Positions 17,909 through 25,603 of a DNA stretch of 64,000 nt are shown here, piece after piece (position 1 is the stretch's first letter; each line of letters starts with the position of its first letter). A program made the translations under genes and the position numbers. The stretch is from Flavobacteriaceae bacterium (GTDB lineage Bacteria; Bacteroidota; Bacteroidia; Flavobacteriales; Flavobacteriaceae), in contig JANRDC010000023.1 in the NCBI GenBank assembly GCA_030726725.1, positions 1 to 64,000 on the forward strand. The letters run 5' to 3'. The notes below the pieces were generated by a model. It saw nothing but the letters and a program-made list of their open reading frames with translations, searched no databases and was not told where the DNA came from.

Positions 17909-18928
17909 ATGGAATTAAAGTTACACCCTTATTTACTGCAACTCGCTCATCCATTTCGCATCTCTAGGGAGGCGCATGACGATCAACAAACCCTGATTGT
18001 CAGCTTGCACCACGGAACGCATACGGGCTACGGAGAGGCCACGGCCAATCCTTACTACCAAAGTTCCATAGCCCAAATGACTGAACAAATCAACGGTCTA
18101 AAAGCACAGATCGAGTCTTGGGATGGTCAGGACATAGACTGGTTTGACCAGATGTTGCAGCGCAGTGAACTGGGCTCATTTGCCCGATGCGCGCTGGACC
18201 TGGCAGCCCATGACCTTTGGGGCAAATTGCGCGGAGCGCCGCTTTGGCAGCTTTGGGGGACTGCGTTAGATCAATATCCTACCACCAACTATACCATCGG
18301 GATCGATGAAGTTCCCGTAATGCTGGCCAAGATGGCAGAAAAACCCTGGCCGATTTATAAAATTAAGCTGGGGACTGATCGCGATATTGAGATTGTCCGC
18401 GCTTTGCGCGCCCAAACCGATGCAGTTTTTCGCGTAGACGCCAACTGCGCATGGACGCCTGAGCAAACCGTCGAAAACGCCAGGCAATTAAAAGAATTGG
18501 GGGTTCAGTTTATCGAACAACCGCTGCCTGCAGATGACTGGACAGGTATGAGTTATGTGCGGGCCCACAGTGTTTTGCCAATTATCGCCGACGAGTCCTG
18601 CTTGGTGGAATCCGACGTGGCGCGTTGTGCCGAATACTTTCACGGGATCAACATCAAGTTGACTAAGTGTGGTGGTTTGGCACCAGCGCGTAGAATGATC
18701 GTTCAAGCGAAAGCACTAGGCCTTCAATTGATGGTGGGTTGTATGACTGAGTCCACTGTGGGTATTTCGGCTATTGCCCAGTTGTTGCCCCAACTGGATT
18801 ACGTGGATATGGACGGAGCCCTTTTACTGGCTTCCGATATCGCATCTGGGATTTTTATAGACGAACAGGCACAAGTGCATTGGCCGGATTTAGGCGGTAG
18901 TGGAGTAGTGCTCTTGGCCGAAAAATAG
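17909..18928 (+). CDS. Dipeptide epimerase (enolase superfamily, muconate-lactonizing subgroup)
   Basis: Likely L-Ala-D/L-Glu epimerase acting on murein-derived dipeptides. The enolase-superfamily residues are in place: KIKLG (lysine base), RVDANCAW (Asp ligand), IEQPL (Glu ligand), IADES (Asp ligand) and NIKLTKCGG (second lysine). The track start at 17864 is replaced by the ATG at 17909 (MELKLHPY), the usual N-terminus for this family, giving 339 residues. It is the first of three co-directional genes, with a BioF-like gene 6 bases later and then a serine hydrolase. This fits murein peptide recycling, but other dipeptide substrates are possible. Confidence 0.85.
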   Translation: MELKLHPYLLQLAHPFRISREAHDDQQTLIVSLHHGTHTGYGEATANPYYQSSIAQMTEQINGLKAQIESWDGQDIDWFDQMLQRSELGSFARCALDLAAHDLWGKLRGAPLWQLWGTALDQYPTTNYTIGIDEVPVMLAKMAEKPWPIYKIKLGTDRDIEIVRALRAQTDAVFRVDANCAWTPEQTVENARQLKELGVQFIEQPLPADDWTGMSYVRAHSVLPIIADESCLVESDVARCAEYFHGINIKLTKCGGLAPARRMIVQAKALGLQLMVGCMTESTVGISAIAQLLPQLDYVDMDGALLLASDIASGIFIDEQAQVHWPDLGGSGVVLLAEK

Positions 18929-18934
18929 TTAAGC

Positions 18935-19999
18935 ATGGAGCCACTTCACATCGATGCTGCTTTAGGACCACTGATCGAAACCTCACTGGGTGTTCAGCGA
19001 TATTTTGGGGGGACTGATTATCTGGGTCTATCGAGAAATAAAAGATTTCGCTCATTGATGCTTCAGGGCATCAAGCGCTTTGGGGTTCATATGGGTTCTT
19101 CTCGTCAGTCCAATGTGCGGCTTTCCATTTATCAGAAAGCGGAAAAAATACTGGCAGATTTAGCCGGGAGTCAGGCAGCAAGTCTTACTTCATCCGGCAT
19201 GCTCTCTGGCCAATGGGTCAGTCAGTTTTTTAATACAGAACAATACGTTCATTTTTATGCCCCTTTTGTGCATTCCGCTCTAATCACCCGAGCAGACCAA
19301 CCTAGGTATCCGGATTGGACATCGTTGATCAACGACCTAAACCACTCTTTGACTCAATTCCCTCAACAAATACCGGTGTTGTTTTTGGACACCATAGATT
19401 TCCACGGGATTGGCTATCCTCATTATGCGCCACTTCGTGGATTACCCCTGAGTCAAATTATTTTGGTCGCTGATGATGCGCATGGAATAGGCATTACGGG
19501 TCAACAAGGCGGTGGATCCTATGCGTTGCTTGCGGCGCTCAAACCCAAGGAACTCATCGTCACCGCCTCTTTAGGCAAATCTCTGGGTTTAGGCGCAGGG
19601 GCTGTCTGGGCCTCCCAGGCCCAGATGGACGCGCTGCGTCAGCACCCCCTTTGGGGAGGTGCCAGCCCTTGCAGTCCCGGGTACGCTTATGTTTTGATCA
19701 AAGCACAGCGATTGTACCGCGCGCAACAAAAAAAGTTGGCACGTCATGTGGCTTGGATGAAAAAGCATTGGCCGGAGGGTTGTTTGAAAAGGCAACATGC
19801 AGACCACCCCGCTTTTGAGTGCGACACTCCAGGGGTGGGGGCGCACCTGTGCGCCCACCACATCATCCCTACTGAATTTCCCTACCCTACGCCCCAAAGC
19901 CCACTGCTCACTAGAGTGGTGATCACCGCTGCCCACAGCAAAAAGGATTTAAAGGCCTTGAGAAAAGCATTGATTCTTTGGGTGAAAAAACAGGAATAA
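18935..19999 (+). CDS. BioF-like PLP enzyme (alpha-oxoamine synthase/aminotransferase I-II fold)
   Basis: A fold-type I PLP enzyme related to 8-amino-7-oxononanoate synthase. VADDAHGIGITG carries the cofactor Asp and His, and TASLGKSLGLGAG the Schiff-base lysine. At 354 residues it is shorter than typical BioF (about 385). No other biotin gene is near, so biotin synthesis is not assumed. It starts 6 bases after the dipeptide epimerase and is followed 9 bases later by the serine hydrolase, so it more likely acts in the same amino acid or dipeptide pathway. The specific reaction cannot be named. Confidence 0.75.
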   Translation: MEPLHIDAALGPLIETSLGVQRYFGGTDYLGLSRNKRFRSLMLQGIKRFGVHMGSSRQSNVRLSIYQKAEKILADLAGSQAASLTSSGMLSGQWVSQFFNTEQYVHFYAPFVHSALITRADQPRYPDWTSLINDLNHSLTQFPQQIPVLFLDTIDFHGIGYPHYAPLRGLPLSQIILVADDAHGIGITGQQGGGSYALLAALKPKELIVTASLGKSLGLGAGAVWASQAQMDALRQHPLWGGASPCSPGYAYVLIKAQRLYRAQQKKLARHVAWMKKHWPEGCLKRQHADHPAFECDTPGVGAHLCAHHIIPTEFPYPTPQSPLLTRVVITAAHSKKDLKALRKALILWVKKQE

Positions 20000-20008
20000 G
20001 CTATAGAA

Positions 20009-21274
20009 ATGCTCAAAAAAAGTCTACTGATCAGTTTTTGGATGCTGGTTTTGTCCCAGGTTGTTTATGCGCAACACCCGGTAGCATACCGTTTGGATTC
20101 CCTGATCAACGATGCCATTACCCGCAAAGCATTTCCTGGAGCCCAACTTTATGTGTACCACCAAGGGGATACATTGATCAACAAATCTTATGGATTTCAC
20201 ACCTATGATTCTATTACAGCGGTCAGCAATCAACACCTGTATGATTTAGCCTCGCTCACCAAAGTATTGGCAGGGACACTTTCCGTGATGGGATGGACCG
20301 CTGAGGGATTAATGCGTCCGGATGATCCAGTAGGGTTTCATTTTCCAGCGCTGAAAAAATCTTCAAAAAGCGACCATACCTTAAGGGAAGTGATGGCCCA
20401 CCAAGCCGGTTGGCAACCCTATATCAGCCATCAAAATACGGTATTTAACTCCGCGGGCAGGCCTAAGTCGAGGACTATATCCAAAAAGCCGAGCAATAGG
20501 TATCCCTACCCAGTGGATACTGAGTGGTATGTGCATAAAAATTACCCAAAGAAAATAGCCAGGCGCATCGCCCAAACCCCCATTGCCCACCGCGGAACCT
20601 ACCAGTATTCTGGTCTGCTGTTCTTTTTGTTGCCAGATTGGTCTCAACGGGTTTTTGGGAGACCATGGACAGCGTATTTACAGGCTGAATTCTATACCCC
20701 TATTGGGGCAGACCGTTTGACATTTCGTCCTTTAGCGCGTTTTAAACCCCAGGAAATTGTGCCTACTGAGGTGGACACCTTGTTTAGAAATAAGTTAGTT
20801 CACGGCACCGTGCACGACGAAGCAGCCTCGATGATGGGGGGAGTTTCAGGCAACGCTGGGTTATTTGGCAATGCGCACTCAGTGGCCCAGGTAGCTCATT
20901 TATTGCTTGCTAGAGGAAGCTTTAAGTCAACGTCTATGTTACCAGCTGATTTGGTAGATCGATTTACTGCCCAAGCTTACCCGGGCTCCAATAACAGAAG
21001 GGGTATTGGATTTGACAAACCGGAAGGCAATTACCCTTCCGCTCTTTTATCTCCAGAAAGCTATGGGCATACAGGTTTTACCGGCACCTTTTTTTGGGTG
21101 GACCCAAAAAATGATTTTGTCGTAGTGTTGCTCACCAATAGGGTCTATCCCTCCAGGGCACAACAAGGGTTATACGACCTGGGTATTCGCCGAAAGATGA
21201 TTGATATGGTCCTCACTCACCCCGAACAGACGATTCCTGTTGCAGCACATAAAACTGATAAGGCGCAAAGGTGA
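20009..21274 (+). CDS. Periplasmic class-C beta-lactamase-fold serine hydrolase
   Basis: Secreted serine hydrolase. A signal peptide (MLKKSLLISFWMLVLSQVVYAQ) precedes the catalytic domain with S82-L-T-K85 as the SxxK motif, a Y-S-G motif near residue 197 in place of YxN, and HTG near residue 353. The fold covers D-Ala-D-Ala peptidases, esterases and beta-lactamases; none can be chosen by sequence. Position after a dipeptide epimerase suggests peptidoglycan peptide processing. The 3' end overlaps the convergent amylosucrase-like gene by 62 bases, which encode a basic tail not needed for the fold. Confidence 0.83.
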   Translation: MLKKSLLISFWMLVLSQVVYAQHPVAYRLDSLINDAITRKAFPGAQLYVYHQGDTLINKSYGFHTYDSITAVSNQHLYDLASLTKVLAGTLSVMGWTAEGLMRPDDPVGFHFPALKKSSKSDHTLREVMAHQAGWQPYISHQNTVFNSAGRPKSRTISKKPSNRYPYPVDTEWYVHKNYPKKIARRIAQTPIAHRGTYQYSGLLFFLLPDWSQRVFGRPWTAYLQAEFYTPIGADRLTFRPLARFKPQEIVPTEVDTLFRNKLVHGTVHDEAASMMGGVSGNAGLFGNAHSVAQVAHLLLARGSFKSTSMLPADLVDRFTAQAYPGSNNRRGIGFDKPEGNYPSALLSPESYGHTGFTGTFFWVDPKNDFVVVLLTNRVYPSRAQQGLYDLGIRRKMIDMVLTHPEQTIPVAAHKTDKAQR

Positions 21275-23147
21275 GTTGACCTTCGTTGGATAGGTTTACC
21301 GTTTTACCTGTCCACAGATCCAGTGTTTTTTGGGGTATTGAACGCCCGCTTAGGGTCACCGTTTTGGATTGACCACCGTAGTGAAACAGCGCGTGTATGG
21401 ACCCGCGTGACATCCCGATGACCGAAGGGTGATCAGTGGGCCACCACTCTACATTATTGGTGTCTGCAAAAATATCATGGGCCTTTCTCAAGGCGATCAG
21501 TTTTTGGTGGAGTGCAAAAATACGCCCTTCCACACTGGCTTGATCAGCCCTTTTTTTTCTTTTTTCTGCACGGATGATCGGGCGGTGGACCCATCGATTG
21601 TCATAGCTTTTGGACGGGTCATCTTGGAAAGAATAATCATTGATATGGCCTAGTTCGTCTCCGTAATACAACATGGGGATCCCACCGAGCAGCAGGCATT
21701 GCGCTTGCATCAATGCAATTCGAGCTATGGCCCGTTCGAGGGCTGTAGTATCGTCGAGCTCAAGCGCTTTTTCCACACCGCATAGCGAGGCCAATGTTCC
21801 CGAAATACGCGCGTCGTTCGTCTTTGGATTGACCCCAAAAAGCATACCCCTGGCTGGACTGTCCGGGTGTTGACCAGACCAGTAGTCCTTGAGAAATGCT
21901 CTGTGCAGATAGGGCGTAAAACCTGCTTGCTCAATGTATTTGTCCTCAAAACCGAATCCGATATCATCGTGGCATCGGGTGTAATTCAACCAGGTTGTTC
22001 CCAGAGGTTTACGGCTGATAATCGCTTGATTTAACCTCAAGTTTGTCGTGTTTCCTGTGGCCAATGCATCCCACTGCAGCGCCATCTGTGCCGCATTGTA
22101 CGCTAAATCGCATTCTCTTCCCTGCATCAATCCATGGCCAAAGAAATCCATGATTTGTTCCGGGGCCAATATAGCCTCCCCCAAAATAGCCATACCTGGT
22201 GTGGCCACGCGAACGGCAGATTTGATCAACTGCAACAGCAGATGCGCTTGGGGCAGATTTTGACAGGTGGTGCCCATTTGTTTCCAAATAAATGCAGGAG
22301 CGTCAATACGCAATATATCTACCCCTAAATTTCCATAGTATAGAATATGTTCTACCATGGCATGTAACACCTGGGGATTGCTAAAGTTGAGGTCCCACTG
22401 GTAGTGGTGAAAGACAGTCATCACCCAAGCATTCATCTCTGAGTTGAAGGTAAAGCTCCCTGGTGCGCTTTCAGGAAACACTTCGGGCATCGTGGCTTCC
22501 ATTTGGTCTGGCACAGTTCGGTCGGCATAGGTGTAGTAAAAGGACTGGTAAAACGGATCTCCAGCTTTGGCTTTAAGCGCCCAAGGGTGTTGGTCAGAGG
22601 TGTGGTTCACCACGATATCCGTCATCAAATACATGCCTCTTTTAAGCAGTTCCTGTTGCAGGTCAGCCAGGTCTTGATCGCTGCCGAATCTGGGGTCTAC
22701 ACTTCGGTAATCCGATACTGCATAACCCCCATCTGACGCCTCAGCAGGACTTTTCATCACCGGTAACAAGTGCAGCGCATTCACCCCCAATTCTTCCAGG
22801 TAATCCAATTGCTTCACCAGACCCTTTAAATCACCGCCAAAGCGATCGACATACAAGCTCATGCCCACTAGATTTTGGTCAGTAATCCATGCATCTTTTA
22901 CAGCTTTTTGAGCATCTCTTGACTTGAGCGCCTTAGATCTCAAACCATATGCTTGAGCGATTCCTCGGATGAGTGCTCTGTAGGCAGTTTCTGCATTCGC
23001 GTCGTGTCCATAGATCTGAAAAAACAAATCGTGTAGGGTATGGGCTTCAGCCATGAGGCGGTTCCAAAAAGGACGGTCAGCAGTTTGGGTTTTAATGCCG
23101 TCTTCACTGCACCACTGGGTGAGCTGGTCGAGGTGGTTGAGGTTCAT
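21213..23147 (-). CDS. Amylosucrase-like GH13 enzyme (GH13_4 type)
   Basis: A cytoplasmic GH13 glucosyl-transferring enzyme with no signal peptide and 644 residues, close to amylosucrase length. An N-terminal helical domain is followed by the TIM barrel: DIVVNHTSDQHPWA, DILRIDAPAFIWKQMGTTCQNLP with the nucleophile Asp, AILGEAIL with the acid/base Glu, and YTRCHDDIGFGF with the stabilising Asp. The IWKQMGT and HDDIGFGF stretches are characteristic of amylosucrase and sucrose hydrolase. It may split sucrose and either build alpha-1,4-glucan or release glucose. Hydrolysis versus polymerisation cannot be told by eye. Confidence 0.88.
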   Translation of the reverse strand: MNLNHLDQLTQWCSEDGIKTQTADRPFWNRLMAEAHTLHDLFFQIYGHDANAETAYRALIRGIAQAYGLRSKALKSRDAQKAVKDAWITDQNLVGMSLYVDRFGGDLKGLVKQLDYLEELGVNALHLLPVMKSPAEASDGGYAVSDYRSVDPRFGSDQDLADLQQELLKRGMYLMTDIVVNHTSDQHPWALKAKAGDPFYQSFYYTYADRTVPDQMEATMPEVFPESAPGSFTFNSEMNAWVMTVFHHYQWDLNFSNPQVLHAMVEHILYYGNLGVDILRIDAPAFIWKQMGTTCQNLPQAHLLLQLIKSAVRVATPGMAILGEAILAPEQIMDFFGHGLMQGRECDLAYNAAQMALQWDALATGNTTNLRLNQAIISRKPLGTTWLNYTRCHDDIGFGFEDKYIEQAGFTPYLHRAFLKDYWSGQHPDSPARGMLFGVNPKTNDARISGTLASLCGVEKALELDDTTALERAIARIALMQAQCLLLGGIPMLYYGDELGHINDYSFQDDPSKSYDNRWVHRPIIRAEKRKKRADQASVEGRIFALHQKLIALRKAHDIFADTNNVEWWPTDHPSVIGMSRGSIHALFHYGGQSKTVTLSGRSIPQKTLDLWTGKTVNLSNEGQLTFAPYQFYVLQQESSVRGE

Positions 23148-23270
23148 CAGTTTAGTTTGAGAAAGTAAAAATAGAGACTACTGGGCTTTGTACGCTTTGG
23201 CCATTCAAAAAATCACAAAATTTTTGTTCAGTTCTATTAAACCCTAAGCGCGTAAAGTGCTCTAAACCCT

Positions 23271-23278
23271 TATATTTA
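23271..23278 (+). promoter_or_regulatory. -7-like element TATATTTA before the PepSY-associated gene
   Basis: One mismatch to TAnnTTTG, 28 bases before the start codon in the 159-base gap between divergent genes. No clear -33 TTG. Nothing else is evident in that gap. Confidence 0.35.
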
Positions 23279-23306
23279 ACCCATCCATAAACATTAAATT
23301 TTTTCC

Positions 23307-23822
23307 ATGGAACTCAACAACAGAGAAATCAGCAACAAAGTCCGTGTCATTCACCGCTATTTGGGCTTCTTTTTAACCGGTATTATGGCCATGTACGCCA
23401 TCAGTGGAATGACCCTGATCTTTAGACAGACTGAATTTCTCAAAAAGGAAGTCGTGGAAACCCGTCAATTACCCGTTGGTCTTGCCCCGGAGGAATTGGC
23501 CCCTGAACTTAAAATGAAGGTTGAGTTTCAGCTCATCGAAGGTGATGTGTACACCTTTGGACAAAGCACTTATGATGCCAAAACAGGTATCGCTACCATC
23601 AAGGAGAAGCGTTTGCCTTATTTATTGGATAAAATGACCAAGGTGCACAAGGCCACCCACAAAAGCCCGCTTTATTTTATGAACCTGTTTTTTGGGTTGA
23701 GCTTATTGTTTTTTGTGATTTCTACTTTTTGGATGTTTCTGCCCAGCACCTCAGTGTTTAAAAAAGGAATGTATTTTGCGCTGGCCGGTGTGGTTCTTTT
23801 TTTGATCATGATTCTGGTGTAG
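23307..23822 (+). CDS. PepSY-associated transmembrane protein
   Basis: A 171-residue membrane protein. VRVIHRYLGFFLTGIMAMYAISGMTLIF is a typical first helix of the PepSY-associated TM family, followed by a soluble loop of about 80 residues and two C-terminal helices (LFFGLSLLFFVISTFWMFL and YFALAGVVLFLIMILV). The related large proteins are implicated in iron or siderophore reduction in the inner membrane, which is family knowledge only. This one is short and single-unit. It precedes the M24 peptidase by 44 bases on the same strand, with a possible separate promoter for the latter. Confidence 0.7.
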   Translation: MELNNREISNKVRVIHRYLGFFLTGIMAMYAISGMTLIFRQTEFLKKEVVETRQLPVGLAPEELAPELKMKVEFQLIEGDVYTFGQSTYDAKTGIATIKEKRLPYLLDKMTKVHKATHKSPLYFMNLFFGLSLLFFVISTFWMFLPSTSVFKKGMYFALAGVVLFLIMILV

Positions 23823-23842
23823 TGCTCGATTCGGGTTTTTGC

Positions 23843-23850
23843 TATCTTTA
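23843..23850 (+). promoter_or_regulatory. -7-like element TATCTTTA before the M24 peptidase
   Basis: One mismatch to TAnnTTTG, 16 bases before the start codon and inside the gap after the PepSY-associated gene. No good -33 element is visible. Confidence 0.35.
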
Positions 23851-23866
23851 ACCAAAACCCACATCG

Positions 23867-25204
23867 ATGAAAAAATATTGGCTATTGATATTTGTGTTGG
23901 GTCCATTGGTTTGGGCCCAACCTGTTTTAAGTGAACGGGAACAAGCACGCGTAAAAGATGAGCTCCTGGGGGAGCGATTAACTCAGTTACTCCCTGAGTT
24001 GATGGACCGGACGGGCATCGACCTTTGGGTGATGATCACCCGTGAGTACAATGAAGATCCGGTGGTTAAAACACTTTTGCCAGCTACTTGGTTGAACGCC
24101 CGGAGAAGAACCATGATCTTGTTTTATCGGAATGCGGATACCCAAACCATGGATCGATTGGCCGTGGCGCGTTATGACTTTGGCCCACATATTGCTTCGG
24201 CATGGGATGCTGAAAAGCAACCCGACCAATGGAAGCGTTTGGTGGAGTTGATCTCAGAGCGCAACCCCAAAAAAATAGGAATCAATATCTCCGAAGACTT
24301 TAATATAGCAGATGGATTAGCCCACACTGACTACGCCTTACTCATGGAGTATTTGCCCGCTGATTTGCGGGATAAAGTAGTTTCTGCCCAACCCTTAGCT
24401 ACTGCGTGGATTGAAACCAGAACTGAGCGGGAGATGCAGATATACACCCAGTTGTCAGATCTGACCCACAAAATCATCGCTCAAGCATTTTCAGAACAAG
24501 TCATCACCCCCGGTTTAACCACGACTACCGATGTCGAGTGGTGGTTTCGCGAAGAACTGACCAGGTTGGGCTTGGAGACTTGGTTTCACCCTTCTGTCGA
24601 TGTACAGAGATCAGAGGATGTATTGGGCGATCACCTTTATTCTTTTTCCAATAGGCCTGAGCATCAAGTGATACAACACGGTGATTTAGTACACTGTGAT
24701 TTTGGCATCACTTATTTAGGACTAAATACGGATTGTCAAGAGCTGGCTTACGTGCTTCGACCAGGAGAAACGACCCCACCTAGTTTTTTGACTCAAGCAT
24801 TGGCCCAAGGCAATCAATTACAAGATTTCTTAACCGATGAATTTAAGTCGGGACGCTCCGGTAATGAAATGCTGGCCCAAGCCTTAAAGAACGCTGCAAA
24901 GGCAGGTTTAAGGCCTTCAATTTACACCCATCCACTGGGCAGTTACGGCCACTCCTCTGGTCCGACCATTGGGATGTGGGACCAACAAAACGGTGTTCCA
25001 GGTGCTGGAGATTATCCGTTGTTTCCCCGTACGGTGTATGCCATCGAACTAAATACTACGGTGTATATTCCTCAGTGGAAGCGGGATATACGCATTATGC
25101 TGGAGGAGCCTGGTTACTTTGGACCAGAAGGGTTTAGATATGTCCACGGGAGACAAACCCAGTTACTCACCATACCTAGGGTACAGGAGCACCAAGGGTA
25201 TTGA
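23867..25204 (+). CDS. Secreted M24-family metallopeptidase (Xaa-Pro peptidase-like)
   Basis: A 445-residue exported protein with a signal peptide (MKKYWLLIFVLGPLVWAQ), a creatinase-like N-terminal domain and a pita-bread C-terminal domain. Likely metal ligands are the Asp residues in VHCDFGITYLGLNTD, the His in HPLGSYGHSSGP and Glu residues near YAIELNTTV and MLEEPGYF. The spacing resembles M24 proteins annotated as Xaa-Pro aminopeptidase in Bacteroidota; whether it is an active prolyl peptidase cannot be judged here. The stop codon lies inside a perfect hairpin shared with the convergent HMA gene end. Confidence 0.82.
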   Translation: MKKYWLLIFVLGPLVWAQPVLSEREQARVKDELLGERLTQLLPELMDRTGIDLWVMITREYNEDPVVKTLLPATWLNARRRTMILFYRNADTQTMDRLAVARYDFGPHIASAWDAEKQPDQWKRLVELISERNPKKIGINISEDFNIADGLAHTDYALLMEYLPADLRDKVVSAQPLATAWIETRTEREMQIYTQLSDLTHKIIAQAFSEQVITPGLTTTTDVEWWFREELTRLGLETWFHPSVDVQRSEDVLGDHLYSFSNRPEHQVIQHGDLVHCDFGITYLGLNTDCQELAYVLRPGETTPPSFLTQALAQGNQLQDFLTDEFKSGRSGNEMLAQALKNAAKAGLRPSIYTHPLGSYGHSSGPTIGMWDQQNGVPGAGDYPLFPRTVYAIELNTTVYIPQWKRDIRIMLEEPGYFGPEGFRYVHGRQTQLLTIPRVQEHQGY

Positions 25205-25222
25205 TGGAACTCATCAATACCC
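25196..25222. terminator. Perfect 11-bp hairpin over the M24 stop codon
   Basis: GGGTATTGATG pairs completely with CATCAATACCC around the loop GAACT. It lies between convergent genes and includes the M24 stop codon. There is no T run on either side, so it may be a weak bidirectional terminator or an mRNA-end stabiliser. Confidence 0.5.
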
Positions 25223-25244
25223 TGTTCATGCTTCCTTCTTGAGT

Positions 25245-25586
25245 TTAGTCTACGTGTTTTCCTCCGTCTCGGTATAGACAGCAGGCGGGAAGTTTTTCAT
25301 AAACTTCCTTAGGTGCTTTCTGATTCTTGGTGTCATGACCTGCCGCAGCAATTGCTTTTTCAACTTGGGCTAGGTCAGCCTTAAGCGGGTCGTAAATCAG
25401 GGTGAGTTGATCGCTGGGAATATCCCATGCTGCCCATTTAACCCCTTTTACGCCTAGGGTTGCTTTGACAATTCTCTTTTGACAAAGCGAACAATTTCCT
25501 TTAACCTCAAGGGTTGTTTTTTGTGGCTTTTGGGCATACAGACCTGTGGTGGCAAGCAGCGAAAGCAGGAAGATAATTTTTTTCAT
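25245..25586 (-). CDS. Secreted heavy-metal-associated (HMA) domain protein
   Basis: A 113-residue exported metal-binding protein. A signal peptide (MKKIIFLLSLLATTGLYAQ) precedes an HMA ferredoxin-like domain whose CxxC motif is GNCSLCQKRI. The C-terminus adds a CC pair (LPACCLYRDGG) that could bind metal as well. Family members carry Cu(I) or similar soft metals. It follows the TonB-dependent receptor by 17 bases and likely takes metal that enters through it. Direction of flow, uptake or detoxification, is inference. Confidence 0.85.
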   Translation of the reverse strand: MKKIIFLLSLLATTGLYAQKPQKTTLEVKGNCSLCQKRIVKATLGVKGVKWAAWDIPSDQLTLIYDPLKADLAQVEKAIAAAGHDTKNQKAPKEVYEKLPACCLYRDGGKHVD

Positions 25587-25603
25587 AGCGTGATTATTTT
25601 AGG

